NCBI GenBank assembly: GCA_900770415.1 | Contig: CAAGKN010000003.1 | Span: 1 to 64,000, forward strand | Length of the DNA: 64,000 nt | Reading direction: 5' to 3' | Source of the DNA: Clostridia bacterium | Lineage (GTDB): Bacteria; Bacillota; Clostridia; TANB77; CAG-508 | Shown here: positions 9,195 to 17,730 of the stretch, in pieces | How the letters are laid out: every line of letters begins with the position of its first letter | How positions within the stretch are numbered: the stretch's first letter is position 1 | Notes under the pieces: generated by a model | Told to the model about the DNA's origin: nothing | Database searches by the model: none | What the model saw: only the letters and a program-made list of their open reading frames with translations | Translations under genes and position numbers: made by a program

Positions 9195-9794
9195 TTGGAA
9201 TTTTTATACCCTTTATTTATTTCTTTTATACTTGTATTTATTTCTGAACTTGGTGATAAAACTCAGCTTATTGCATTATCTTTTTCGTCGAAACTAAAGT
9301 TTTATGTGATTATTTTAGGTGTAGCACTTGGTTCATTTTTTAGCCACGGGATTGCAATTTTATTTGGAAGTTTTTTAGGCAATATAGATAATCCAGCTTT
9401 TCAAAGTGTTTTAAAAATTATTACATATATTTCTTTTATTATTTTTGGAATTATAACTATAAAGCAGAGGAACTCTACTGAAAGTGTATCATCCAGATAT
9501 AATACCAAAATCAAGAAAAACATTTCCTATATATTATTTATTGCTTTTAGTATTGCAGTTGGTGAACTTGGAGATAAAACATTTCTTGCTTCTATTGGAT
9601 TAGGTATACAATATCCTTATTTTAAAATCATGCTTATCTGTGGAGCTATTTTGGGTATGATTGTAAGTGACTCTATTGCTATTATTTTTGGAAAACTTCT
9701 AAGCAAAAAAATACCAGACAACATTATCAGTCTATGTTCTGGTTTACTATTCTTAATATTTGGATTTGTCGGATTTGTTAATTTTATTTTGTAA
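9195..9794 (+). CDS. GDT1/TMEM165 family cation (Mn2+/Ca2+) transporter
   Basis: About 200 residues with two copies of the family signature, ELGDKTQLIALSF in the first half and ELGDKTFLASIGLG in the second, each followed by three membrane segments: the internal duplication of UPF0016/GDT1. In bacteria these proteins export manganese. I prefer the TTG at 9195, placed five to six bases after AGGTGAT; a GTG at 9186 in the same frame would overlap the ribosome binding site. Confidence 0.88.
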   Translation: MEFLYPLFISFILVFISELGDKTQLIALSFSSKLKFYVIILGVALGSFFSHGIAILFGSFLGNIDNPAFQSVLKIITYISFIIFGIITIKQRNSTESVSSRYNTKIKKNISYILFIAFSIAVGELGDKTFLASIGLGIQYPYFKIMLICGAILGMIVSDSIAIIFGKLLSKKIPDNIISLCSGLLFLIFGFVGFVNFIL

Positions 9795-9799
9795 ATGTA

Positions 9800-9828
9800 T
9801 TGACTGCTACATAAAAATGTGTTATTAT
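9800..9828 (+). promoter_or_regulatory. promoter of tRNA-Arg(TCT)
   Basis: TTGACT (9800-9805), 17 bases, TATTAT (9823-9828), ending 19 bases before the tRNA. Confidence 0.75.
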
Positions 9829-9847
9829 ATTATTCGTTCAAACAAAT

Positions 9848-9924
<77 letters not shown>

Positions 9925-9926
9925 AA

Positions 9927-9955
9927 AAGAACCTGTTTTTAACAGGTTCTTTTGT
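9927..9955. terminator. terminator after tRNA-Arg(TCT), shared with the convergent sortase gene
   Basis: AAGAACCTGTT, TTT, AACAGGTTCTT stem followed by a T-rich tail on the plus strand and by T after an A-rich flank on the minus strand. Confidence 0.85.
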
Positions 9956-9959
9956 TTTG

Positions 9960-10688
9960 CTATTTTATTTTCACAGCATGTAATACTACTCTGTACTTTG
10001 TATTGTCTGCACATGTTGATAGAGTTAATATGCTGTCTGTTTCTTTTATATCCACATTAAAATCTTTTTTACTTCTACCTTTTATTTCTTCTACAAATTC
10101 CTTAAAATTTGATATATTTGTTTGTAAGTAATATTCTTCCGTTTCTATTTGATATACTGAAAACACTTGATATTTGCAATTCTCATTTTCTGTAATTAAG
10201 GCTATATATTTATTGTTCTCATTATTATACCACTCTTCTTTAATAACATCTTTTAAGCTTGCAAACATACTTCCGTTTTTCATATTGTGTCCATATATTA
10301 TAATGTTTTTGTCAGTTCCATCAAATTTATTTCTGTAATCTGCAAAAATCCACCCTGCTTTATTTTTTTCTTTATCAAAATTATGTGTTAAATAATATGA
10401 ATTATCAGTTCCTTTTACTACTGGAAAATCTATATCTGTTCCATTTACTTTTATCCATGCAATAGCATCAGAATTTTTTTGCTTTAATTTTGCAAAATCT
10501 ATTTTATATTCTTCATTATTTGAGTCCGTTTCGTTATTGATTACAACATTTTCTTTAATTTCTGACATTATATCTTTATTCTTTTTATTGCTTTTTATCC
10601 ACTCAATAATTTTTATTCCTGAAAATATTATAACTGCAATTAATACAATTTGAATAAGAGTAATAAGTATCTTGCTTTTTTTCTTCAT
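9960..10688 (-). CDS. srtB: class B sortase
   Basis: Membrane-anchored transpeptidase that links surface proteins to the wall. From the ATG at 10688 (after AGGAGGGCTAGA; an upstream in-frame start at 10760 lacks a site) the protein has 242 residues: membrane segment about 6-27, then the sortase barrel with AWIKVNGTDIDFPVV, catalytic His in IIYGHNM and catalytic Cys in LTLSTC, followed by the conserved Arg in KYRVVL. No substrate with a sorting signal or sortase partner is seen in the window. Confidence 0.9.
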   Translation of the reverse strand: MKKKSKILITLIQIVLIAVIIFSGIKIIEWIKSNKKNKDIMSEIKENVVINNETDSNNEEYKIDFAKLKQKNSDAIAWIKVNGTDIDFPVVKGTDNSYYLTHNFDKEKNKAGWIFADYRNKFDGTDKNIIIYGHNMKNGSMFASLKDVIKEEWYNNENNKYIALITENENCKYQVFSVYQIETEEYYLQTNISNFKEFVEEIKGRSKKDFNVDIKETDSILTLSTCADNTKYRVVLHAVKIK

Positions 10689-10813
10689 TCTAGCCCTCCT
10701 TTGTTTGGCTGTATTTCTAAATTTACTTTTATTTATATCACAGAATACTAGCTTAAACAAGATTTATTCTATTCAATGCATATTGCTTTATGCCAACTTT
10801 TTTCTTAAATCTC

Positions 10814-10842
10814 TTGAATAATTATGAAAATAAAGCTATAAT
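10814..10842 (+). promoter_or_regulatory. promoter of tRNA-Arg(ACG)
   Basis: TTGAAT (10814-10819), 17 bases, TATAAT (10837-10842), 19 bases before the tRNA. Confidence 0.8.
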
Positions 10843-10861
10843 ATACAAGTATCATAAATTT

Positions 10862-10938
10862 GCGCTTGTAGCTCAGCTGGATAGAGTGTTTGGCTACGAA
10901 CCAAAAGGTCGGGGGTTCGAATCCCTTCAAGCGCACCA
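10862..10938 (+). tRNA. tRNA-Arg, anticodon ACG
   Basis: Acceptor GCGCTTG/CAAGCGC, D-arm AGCTCAGCTGGATAGAGT, anticodon stem TTTGG/CCAAA around CTACGAA (anticodon ACG, expected to become ICG), T-arm GGGGGTTCGAATCCC, encoded CCA. Reads CGU, CGC and CGA; ICG is not expected to read CGG, which matters for the recoding sites described below. Confidence 0.97.
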
Positions 10939-10942
10939 GAAG

Positions 10943-10972
10943 AAGATTAGCTAAAAAGCTAATCTTTTTTGT
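10943..10972 (+). terminator. terminator after tRNA-Arg(ACG)
   Basis: AAGATTAGCT, AAAA, AGCTAATCTT stem and a run of T. Confidence 0.88.
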
Positions 10973-11065
10973 ATTTAAACTTGAGTACTTGAAAATTTAT
11001 GTAAAATATTGTATAATAAAAATATTATAGGTAATATTCTTATTATTTATCCATTTTTCACTAAT

Positions 11066-11097
11066 TAGTGAGAGGGATTTCCTCTAACTTTTTGGTT
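11066..11097 (+). promoter_or_regulatory. structured leader before the 11152 gene
   Basis: A perfect palindrome CACTAATTAGTG (11069-11080) is followed at once by a small hairpin AGAGG-GATTT-CCTCT and a T-run (AACTTTTTGG). It resembles an attenuator or transcription terminator in the leader, about 55 bases upstream of the gene's ribosome binding site. Function unproven. Confidence 0.4.
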
Positions 11098-11151
11098 TAA
11101 CATATATAGCGAGTACACAACAATAAAAAAGATTTTAAGGAGGAACACAGT

Positions 11152-11418
11152 GTGGTACTATCAGTGGAATTATTACTTAATGTTGCTTTTTGGATTGCTC
11201 TTGCCTTCCTGCCAGTAACTTGGATTTGGAAGAAAATATCTAGCAACAGTTTTGGCTCTCGGGTGGCAGCACTTATGACACATACTGCATTGACAGCTAT
11301 TGAAGTAGGACAGCTTACCGTCTGCTGCTTAGCTGGAGAAAAGTACGAACCCCATCTTCTTCTTGTATTTGTATGGTTATTTAATGTAGTACTTTCTGCT
11401 TTCTTTATGAGAGATTAA
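11152..11418 (+). CDS. hypothetical small membrane protein with foreign base composition
   Basis: 88 residues, GTG start eight bases after a strong AAGGAGG. Two or three hydrophobic segments (about 7-25, 43-60 and 68-85). I do not recognise the family. The base composition is clearly richer in G and C than all neighbours, with codons such as CTG, GTC, TGC and CCC that are rare elsewhere here, and it lies between a tRNA terminator and a regulatory cluster, which suggests recent acquisition. Codon 37 is CGG (11260-11262); a +1 shift there would end the protein five codons later, so here CGG would have to be read as a normal codon or the product is short. Confidence 0.6.
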   Translation: MVLSVELLLNVAFWIALAFLPVTWIWKKISSNSFGSRVAALMTHTALTAIEVGQLTVCCLAGEKYEPHLLLVFVWLFNVVLSAFFMRD

Positions 11419-11423
11419 AAACA

Positions 11424-11460
11424 AAAAAGGAACCTCTTTTTCGTAAGAGGTTCCTTTTTC
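11424..11460 (+). terminator. terminator after the 11152 gene
   Basis: AAAAGGAACCTCTT, TTCGT, AAGAGGTTCCTTTTT: long perfect stem with T tail. Confidence 0.9.
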
Positions 11461-11568
11461 ATAAATTATGTTGCTATTTATAAAAGAATTTAATAAATTG
11501 ATTTATATTTGTATTAACCATTATGTGGTACGTAAAAAGTTATAGATAACTACTTTGATGGCACCAAA

Positions 11569-11604
11569 TGAACTAATTTGCATCTTTAACTGTAAATTAG
11601 TTCA
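11569..11604. repeat. inverted repeat upstream of the ECF sigma factor gene
   Basis: TGAACTAATTT (11569-11579) and AAATTAGTTCA (11594-11604) form an 11-bp perfect stem with a 14-base loop, followed by CTTTTT. It could be a terminator without a visible gene or a regulatory structure for the sigma gene 120 bases downstream. I see nothing else in the 307-base gap 11419-11725 besides this and the terminator. Confidence 0.5.
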
Positions 11605-11725
11605 CTTTTTAGTTTGAGGGATTCAAAAAAATATAAATATTTTTTATTTTTTGAAACCAATTTAATTTTTTTGGCAATATATAAGTGTAAGATATCTTAA
11701 AACAAATAAGGAGATTTAGATCTAA

Positions 11726-12232
11726 ATGGAACTAGAAAAAATAGTAAATAAATATACGAATTATCTTTATACAACAGTAACTAATATGTCTTATGGAAAT
11801 TTATCTTTTGAGGATATAGAAGAAATAATTTCTGACGTGTTTTTCATTTTTTGGAAAAACAAAGAAAAATTTGATACTAGTAAAAAGTTAAATTTATATT
11901 TAGCAGGAATTGCCAAGAATTTAATTAAATCAAAATATAGAAAAATACATATAAACAGCAACATTGAAGATTATGAAAGTATTTTAATTGATAATTATGA
12001 CATTTCTTACAATTATGAGCAAATAGAAAAAACTCGTATAATTGAAGATTCATTAAATTGCATGCAAAAGGAAGATAAAGATATGTTCGTATTATATTAT
12101 TATTTTTCAAAAAGTATTAAAGAAATAGCAAATGAATTAAATTGTTCCGAATTTAAAATAAAATCAAAATTATTTAGAATAAGGAAAAAAATTAAAACAA
12201 ATTTAGAAAGAGGTGGGTATAGATATGAATAA
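11726..12232 (+). CDS. ECF-type RNA polymerase sigma factor
   Basis: 168 residues. Region 2 (about 8-70, FEDIEEIISDVFFIFWKN and LYLAGIAKNLIKSKYRK) and region 4 (about 108-160, DMFVLYYYFSKSIKEIANEL with a helix-turn-helix) are both present. It overlaps the next gene by eight bases, a translational coupling typical of sigma/anti-sigma pairs. Divergent from the family mean, so the exact ECF group is not assigned. Ribosome binding site AAGGAGA. Confidence 0.85.
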   Translation: MELEKIVNKYTNYLYTTVTNMSYGNLSFEDIEEIISDVFFIFWKNKEKFDTSKKLNLYLAGIAKNLIKSKYRKIHINSNIEDYESILIDNYDISYNYEQIEKTRIIEDSLNCMQKEDKDMFVLYYYFSKSIKEIANELNCSEFKIKSKLFRIRKKIKTNLERGGYRYE

Positions 12233-13208
12233 CAATTTAAATAGCAAAATATTAGAAAAAGTTCAAACTAAAATAGCTATATCTAACTTTGAGGAAAAGG
12301 AGAAATTTAGCATGCCAAATAATAAAATATTAAAGACTGTAGCAAGTTTAGTATTAGTTTTAGGAATTACTTGTGGAGTAGTATATGCCGGATGTAAAAT
12401 AACTGGTTATTTTAAAATCAAAGGAATTGATGATTCTGGAATTCAAACTGCATTAGAAAATAATTATGTTCAAAATATAGAAATGAATTATATAGAAAAA
12501 GAACAAGTAAAATTTAAAGTTGATTACTTAATGATGGATGATATAAATTTTGATTTAGTTTTTAATTTTGTTACTCAAGATGAAGTTGATAATTATGAAG
12601 GAATTGCAGTTACTAACTTGCAAATAACAGATGAAAACAATAAACAAATATATATTGATTCAGAAGAACAAGATATCTGGACTAAGAATATATCATTATC
12701 AAGTGCAATGTGGACTACAGTAGAAAAACAAGACCATACTTTAAGGCAAGTATTACATTTGTGTTCAAATAATTTTCCAAAAAGTAAGAAAATTTACGTA
12801 AGTTTTGATAGTGTAATCTTATATAATGTGAATAAGGGAAATCCAATAACAATCATATATAAAGATAACTATAAATTAGAATTTGATGTATCAGAGCAAT
12901 TAGTAAATCGTAAATCTATAGAATATGAAACTGATAATTCAAAAGTAGAAAAAGCAATATTAACTAATAGTGGTTTTGGCATAACAATAAAAGAAAATAA
13001 TTATATCCCAAGAAATGCAAATTATATTGTTAAAGATACTGAAGGAAATAGTTATACATTATCAGATACACTAAGAATACTTAAAAAGCCTGATTTGAGT
13101 CAAATAGAAAAGCAAGTTTTGATATTTAATATTACCAAATATAATGAAAGTGACTCTATTAGCTTAATAAAAGAAAATGGAAATATAATCGAATTTGTAA
13201 AAAAGTAA
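12225..13208 (+). CDS. putative membrane anti-sigma factor (DUF4179-like)
   Basis: 327 residues from the ATG at 12225, which follows AGAGGTGGG and overlaps the sigma gene. A cytoplasmic N-terminus (about 1-40) is followed by one membrane segment (about 42-60) and a large extracellular beta-rich domain. The layout and coupling to the ECF sigma gene point to a membrane-anchored anti-sigma factor that senses an envelope signal; the resemblance to DUF4179 proteins is by architecture only. Confidence 0.65.
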   Translation: MNNNLNSKILEKVQTKIAISNFEEKEKFSMPNNKILKTVASLVLVLGITCGVVYAGCKITGYFKIKGIDDSGIQTALENNYVQNIEMNYIEKEQVKFKVDYLMMDDINFDLVFNFVTQDEVDNYEGIAVTNLQITDENNKQIYIDSEEQDIWTKNISLSSAMWTTVEKQDHTLRQVLHLCSNNFPKSKKIYVSFDSVILYNVNKGNPITIIYKDNYKLEFDVSEQLVNRKSIEYETDNSKVEKAILTNSGFGITIKENNYIPRNANYIVKDTEGNSYTLSDTLRILKKPDLSQIEKQVLIFNITKYNESDSISLIKENGNIIEFVKK

Positions 13209-13226
13209 TATGCATATAATAACCGA

Positions 13227-13256
13227 AAGTCCAGTAATTAAATACTGGACTTTTTT
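13227..13256. terminator. terminator between convergent genes (copy 1)
   Basis: AGTCCAGTA, TTAAA, TACTGGACT stem with T tail. Nearly the same hairpin follows the gene at 15389, together with a paralogous downstream gene. Confidence 0.85.
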
Positions 13257-13263
13257 ACATACA

Positions 13264-13746
13264 CTATTTATTATCAAGATATTCTTTTATTTCATCTTGT
13301 ACTTTATTATCAAATCCAGAAAAGCAGCTGGTTCTTCCATCCTCAATATATATTATATCTAATACACTGTTTTTTTCAAATACTATATCTATTTCATAAG
13401 CCTCACTATAAATCAATCTTAGAACTGATTTTTTTGAATATATCTCTTTATGAATATCTAATATGCTTAACAATAGCTTTTCTCTTTTTGTATTATAATT
13501 TTCATCAATTGAAGAATTTAATTTGTCCAATATTTCTGAATACTCTCTATCTTCTTTTGTTAATTTATATTTTTCTTTATCGTTAACCGTATAAATCATA
13601 TATTGAGGTTCTTCGAATACTTTTTTAGGAACTTCCTCTTTATCTACAACCTCCTCACTTTTTCCTTTATTAGTGAATTTTAAAATAGCAAATACTGCAA
13701 TTAATATTAAAGCAATTACTACAACATATTTTAATAGTTTTGACAT
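13264..13746 (-). CDS. small membrane-anchored protein, paralog of the 16206 gene
   Basis: 160 residues: one membrane segment at the N-terminus (about 5-24), a short acidic linker, then a soluble domain (PQYMIYTVNDKEKYKLTKED). I do not know the family. It shares most of its sequence with the protein at 16206-16709, including the first 27 residues and the end KVQ-EIKEYLDNK, and both copies end next to a matching hairpin, so gene and terminator were duplicated together. Ribosome binding site AAAGGAG. A sigma-factor remnant lies just upstream. Confidence 0.7.
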   Translation of the reverse strand: MSKLLKYVVVIALILIAVFAILKFTNKGKSEEVVDKEEVPKKVFEEPQYMIYTVNDKEKYKLTKEDREYSEILDKLNSSIDENYNTKREKLLLSILDIHKEIYSKKSVLRLIYSEAYEIDIVFEKNSVLDIIYIEDGRTSCFSGFDNKVQDEIKEYLDNK

Positions 13747-13867
13747 TTTATCTCCTTTCTTTATAAAATATTTGTTTTTATTGTTATATCATATACCTTA
13801 TATTATAAGAGTACTTTTAATAAGTTTTGTTACAAATTTGTTCTAATTATTTTAATTGATGGATATG

Positions 13868-13970
13868 TACTCAGATATGAATGTCCTCTTTTTTTACTAC
13901 TGCCTTATAAAAAGTTTCTTGGATAAGGTCTTCTGCAATTGTGCCATCATGAGTTAATCCGCTTATCTAT
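13868..13970 (-). pseudogene. remnant of an ECF sigma factor (region 2)
   Basis: On the minus strand one frame reads SGLTHDGTIAEDLIQETFYK before ending at a stop; LTHD-x-x-x-AEDL-x-QETF is the classic region 2 core of ECF sigma factors, and the functional gene at 17708-18214 has the matching LTHNEDVAEDLTQETF. There is no start, no region 4 and stops on both sides. It sits upstream of the 13264 paralog just as the intact sigma/anti-sigma pair sits upstream of the 16206 paralog, so it is the decayed copy of that arrangement. This is the main content of the 334-base gap 13747-14080. Confidence 0.75.
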
Positions 13971-14080
13971 TTATACTACCTCTTGTGCAAAATAATTGAA
14001 AACAATATATAAATAATATAAAATTCATATAGATAGATTTAAAGAAAGGAGATGCTGTTACCTATTAACAGTAGTATAAA

Positions 14081-14542
14081 ATGAAAATTAATATAATAAA
14101 AAATAATAATCTTGATGATGATGAAATAGTTTTGGATATTCAACATTCAGGTAATTATAAAGAACTAAAAAAATTGGTTGATTATATAAACCATTATGAA
14201 TTAAGTTGCAACAATAAAGTCATTGTAATGGATGATAATTACTCATTATTAGAAGTTGAATATGCTGACATAGTAATGTTTTGTAGTGATAAAAAGAATA
14301 ATTATTGCGTAGTAAAAGATAAGAGATATAGAGTTAAAGGTAAATTATATGAACTAGAAAAAATCAATATAAATTTCATAAGAATTTCTAAAAACTGCAT
14401 TGTAAATATAAATCATGTAAAGAAATTTGACATGAGTGAAACCGGAAAGATTATAGTTATAATGGATAATAATGCAGAACAAATTGTTTCTAGAAGAAGG
14501 ACATCAGAAATTATGAAATATCTAGAGAGTAGGAGGATATAA
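14081..14542 (+). CDS. LytTR DNA-binding transcription factor
   Basis: 153 residues. An N-terminal alpha/beta part (1-50) precedes a LytTR domain (about 55-150) with EYADIVMFCSDKKNNYCVV, FIRISKNCIVNINHVKKF and a basic end. LytTR proteins without a receiver domain are common in Firmicutes and are often encoded beside a small membrane protein that controls them; here two such genes follow with a one-base gap and an overlap. Ribosome binding site AAAGGAGATG. Confidence 0.88.
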   Translation: MKINIIKNNNLDDDEIVLDIQHSGNYKELKKLVDYINHYELSCNNKVIVMDDNYSLLEVEYADIVMFCSDKKNNYCVVKDKRYRVKGKLYELEKININFIRISKNCIVNINHVKKFDMSETGKIIVIMDNNAEQIVSRRRTSEIMKYLESRRI

Positions 14543-14543
14543 A

Positions 14544-14873
14544 ATGAAAAGAATTACTTTGATTTTAAAATATTTTATTTATTATATTATTGGACTAATC
14601 TCTTTTTCAACAATTGGATTTATTAGCCAAAGAATAACAATTTCTATTTTACTGCAAAATGCAATTTACCCTAGCCAAGATTTATATAATTTATTAAATT
14701 ATATTTTAACATTTGGAATATACTATCTAATTGCCTATTCAATCTTATACTGTATTATAGTATATTGTGTTAGAAAGTACGATAAATATCTCGTAGCTAA
14801 ATTAAATAAAGAACTAGAAAATTTAAAAACAAGTAATGAAAAAAATAATATTGGAGGTAATGAAAATGGGTAA
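14544..14873 (+). CDS. small membrane protein of a LytTR operon
   Basis: 109 residues with two membrane segments (about 9-30 and 47-73) and a charged C-terminus. The start lies one base after the LytTR stop and its end overlaps the next gene by eight bases. Possibly the membrane regulator of the LytTR factor, by analogy with LytTR/DUF3021-type pairs; the sequence itself is not recognised. Confidence 0.65.
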   Translation: MKRITLILKYFIYYIIGLISFSTIGFISQRITISILLQNAIYPSQDLYNLLNYILTFGIYYLIAYSILYCIIVYCVRKYDKYLVAKLNKELENLKTSNEKNNIGGNENG

Positions 14874-15285
14874 GGATAAAATTGTTATTGCGGTAGTTGC
14901 TACAATTGTGTTTTCAGCAATATTATTTGGTATTATAATGGCATATAAAGGTTATTATATGCCAATGAAAGTTTATAGTATTAATGATACAATTGAAGTA
15001 TTAAAAAGTTCAAATGTAGATGAAAATTTTAGGATGGTAAAACTGTCTTTATACAATGAGTTATCAAGAAGCTGTAAAATGAGAGATGCCACAACAGGGG
15101 AAGTTCGAAAATTTACAGAAGATGAAATGAAGGAATTTTATAATGCAATTGGTGGTAAAGAAGCTGTAATTAAATATTTATCAAATATTGAAAATGAAAC
15201 TGAAAAAAGACAACAATTAAAATATGCTTGTTATGAATTGAAAATTATTACTTCTGAAGAACTTGATACAATCTGGAATAATTAG
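14866..15285 (+). CDS. hypothetical membrane-anchored protein, LytTR operon
   Basis: 139 residues from the ATG at 14866, nine bases after TTGGAGG (an ATG at 14860 is too close to that site). One membrane segment (about 5-26), then a soluble domain rich in helices (DENFRMVKLSLYNELSRSC). Family unknown. Third gene of the LytTR operon. Confidence 0.65.
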   Translation: MGKDKIVIAVVATIVFSAILFGIIMAYKGYYMPMKVYSINDTIEVLKSSNVDENFRMVKLSLYNELSRSCKMRDATTGEVRKFTEDEMKEFYNAIGGKEAVIKYLSNIENETEKRQQLKYACYELKIITSEELDTIWNN

Positions 15286-15388
15286 TTATTCTACTTTAAG
15301 TAGAATACTGTAAAATTGAGAACTCTACTAATTGTTACTTCATTTTTTGTTATTATTTTGATATTAGTTAATTGAAAGGGGGAAACTT

Positions 15389-16153
15389 ATGGATCAAATT
15401 AAAATAGGAAAATTTATTACTCAATGTAGAAAAGAACAAGGATTTACCCAATTACAATTAGCTGATAAATTAAACATTACAGATAAAGCTATATCTAAAT
15501 GGGAAACGGGTAAAGGCTTACCAGATTCTTCAATTATGCTTGAACTATGTGAGTATTTGAGAATTAATGTTAATGAACTATTAAGTGGTGAACATATTGT
15601 AGAGGAAAACTATCAGGAAAAAGCTTGTGAAAATATTATAAGTATTGCAAAAGAATCAGAAAAAAATAGAAAAACTAAAAATAAGTTGATAATACTTTTG
15701 AGTAGTGTTATTGCTAGTATTTTGGTTATAGCCTTTATAATTATTTTATACAGAAATATAGAAATAAATGTTGCTTATGATAGTAGATTAGTGCAATGTG
15801 ATATCAGAGAAGATAAAATCACCTGCATATTTAATGGCTCAAGTTTAGTTCACTTAGACTATAAAGCAATAAATTATAATGATGAAACGTTGATTTTTAT
15901 AACTGGTAAAATGTTGCTACAAAATAAAATCCATAGTCATTTTGAAACTTGGGATTCTATGGCACAATTAAAAAATGGAGAAAACCCTAGATTCCTTTCT
16001 AAAATTGAAATAAATAAAAATACGGATTTAGTTGAATGTAAAGAAAATATTAAAGTTTATTATACAAATATATCTTTGAAAAAAATTGAAAACTCTAACG
16101 ATAATAAATTAAATGAAATAATAAAGAACTCTAAATTGATGATAGAAAATTAA
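15389..16153 (+). CDS. XRE-family HTH regulator with a membrane segment
   Basis: 254 residues. Residues 1-65 form a classic helix-turn-helix (IGKFITQCRKEQGFTQLQLA, ITDKAISKWETGKGLPD), a linker follows, then one membrane segment (about 102-121) and an extracellular part (122-254). Membrane-tethered XRE regulators are frequent in Clostridia and may sense envelope signals directly. Ribosome binding site AAAGGGGGAAA. Confidence 0.85.
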   Translation: MDQIKIGKFITQCRKEQGFTQLQLADKLNITDKAISKWETGKGLPDSSIMLELCEYLRINVNELLSGEHIVEENYQEKACENIISIAKESEKNRKTKNKLIILLSSVIASILVIAFIIILYRNIEINVAYDSRLVQCDIREDKITCIFNGSSLVHLDYKAINYNDETLIFITGKMLLQNKIHSHFETWDSMAQLKNGENPRFLSKIEINKNTDLVECKENIKVYYTNISLKKIENSNDNKLNEIIKNSKLMIEN

Positions 16154-16167
16154 TTTATAAATACGAA

Positions 16168-16198
16168 AAAATCCAGTACTTAAATACTGGACTTTTTC
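16168..16198. terminator. terminator between convergent genes (copy 2)
   Basis: ATCCAGTA, CTTAAA, TACTGGACTTTTT: near copy of the hairpin at 13227-13256, as part of the same duplication. Confidence 0.85.
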
Positions 16199-16205
16199 AT
16201 GCACA

Positions 16206-16709
16206 TTATTTATTATCAAGATATTCTTTTATTTCTTCCTGGACTTTGTTATCAAATCCATAAAAACAGTCTTTTTTATTGTTCTCTATATAAATAATAT
16301 CTAAAACACTATTTTTTTCAAATACTATGTCTATCTCATAATTATCACTATAAATTAATCTTAATACTGCATTTTTTGAATATATTTCTTTGTGAATATC
16401 TATTATATCCAGTCCTACTCCATATCCTTTTTCTCTAAATGCAGTTTCTTTTGAAGTAAATCCTTCAACAAGCGAAGAATTTAGTTTTTCTAACACTTCT
16501 GCATATTCTTTATCTTCCTTTGTCAATCTATATTTCTCTTTATCATTGACTGTATAAATCATATATTCTGGATCTTCAAAGACTTTTTTAGGAGTTTCTT
16601 GGTTGTTTGTAATCTCTTCGCCTTTTTCTTTATTAGTAAATTTTAAAATAGCAAATATTGCAATTAATATTAAAGCAATTATTATAATATATTTTAATAA
16701 TTTTGGCAT
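16206..16709 (-). CDS. small membrane-anchored protein, paralog of the 13264 gene
   Basis: 167 residues from the ATG at 16709, which follows AGGAGGGAAAA; a longer open frame to 16802 overlaps the anti-sigma gene and lacks a site. One membrane segment (about 5-24) and a soluble domain close to that of the 13264 protein, differing by an insertion around residues 75-110. Immediately downstream of an ECF sigma/anti-sigma pair on the same strand, so probably part of that operon or regulon. Function unknown. Confidence 0.7.
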   Translation of the reverse strand: MPKLLKYIIIIALILIAIFAILKFTNKEKGEEITNNQETPKKVFEDPEYMIYTVNDKEKYRLTKEDKEYAEVLEKLNSSLVEGFTSKETAFREKGYGVGLDIIDIHKEIYSKNAVLRLIYSDNYEIDIVFEKNSVLDIIYIENNKKDCFYGFDNKVQEEIKEYLDNK

Positions 16710-16791
16710 TTTTCCCTCCTTTCTTTTTCTTATATGATTTTTAGTAATTTCTCTGATTCCAGAGTTTCTGTTGGCAATACCCTTATACAAA

Positions 16792-17730
16792 TTACATTTC
16801 ATTATCTCTATTTATATATTTAATCTCATATCCTGTATAATCTGGAATTTGTACATCTTCTTCGGTCACTATATCAAATTCGCATTTATATCTTGAACTT
16901 AATTCATATTCTTCTTTTACTATGTCTGTGCCTTTAAAAAGTTCCTTTACAATAGTATCTCCTTTTTCTTTTAGTGTCAATCCAGTATCTTTATCAACCC
17001 ATATTTCGTAATTAGAATCCTTCTCAAATAATTTATTTAATACATAATATTCTCTACCTATGTCTCTATTAGATTTACGTATAGAATAATTTAAAGCCCA
17101 TTCAATTTTAGTCTTAAATCTATAATCTCGGAAGGAATTTCCGTATTTTATATTCATTTCATTATTTAACCTTTTAATACCTTCTCCCCTTTGGATTATA
17201 ACCTTTTTGCTATCACTATTTATTATAATTTGTTCATCTGAATTAACTGTTGCATATATTACTTGTCCTTTTTCTACTCCATTATTAGAATAAAACTCTG
17301 TTGTAGTTTTATACTTTCCGTCTTTATACCATTCTTTTTTAACAGAAGTAATATCTTTTGTAACTCCTTGTATTGTTTCTCTATAAAAATTATTTGATTT
17401 AATAGATTGTTTTGCTTTATTCATAAGATTGTTTATTATTATAAATTTTCTTAAATAAAAGATAAAAACTATACTAAATATTATTCCTATAGAAATCAAT
17501 ACTGATTTTATAAAATTTTTTCTTCTTATTTTTTTTAAATAATCTATTTGTCTTTTTTGATTATTTTCATTATTTTCAACATCTTTTTTTATTTCATTAA
17601 ACTTTGATCTACACTCTTCACATTCTAGTAAATGTTTCTCTACTAACTTTTTTGACTGCGTATTTAGCACTTCATCTGCATAGCCAAATAATAAATCTTG
17701 TACAATTTCACATTCTGTCTTTTTGTCCAC
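16792..17730 (-). CDS. zinc-finger anti-sigma factor with extracellular sensor domain
   Basis: 312 residues. The N-terminal zf-HC2 domain has the H-x3-C-x2-C motif in KHLLECEECRSKF (about residues 29-41), which inhibits ECF sigma factors. One membrane segment (about 74-95) leads to an extracellular domain (about 100-312) that looks like a LolA/LppX-type beta half-barrel (YEIWVDKDTGLTLK). It overlaps the sigma gene by 23 bases. Confidence 0.85.
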   Translation of the reverse strand: MDKKTECEIVQDLLFGYADEVLNTQSKKLVEKHLLECEECRSKFNEIKKDVENNENNQKRQIDYLKKIRRKNFIKSVLISIGIIFSIVFIFYLRKFIIINNLMNKAKQSIKSNNFYRETIQGVTKDITSVKKEWYKDGKYKTTTEFYSNNGVEKGQVIYATVNSDEQIIINSDSKKVIIQRGEGIKRLNNEMNIKYGNSFRDYRFKTKIEWALNYSIRKSNRDIGREYYVLNKLFEKDSNYEIWVDKDTGLTLKEKGDTIVKELFKGTDIVKEEYELSSRYKCEFDIVTEEDVQIPDYTGYEIKYINRDNEM

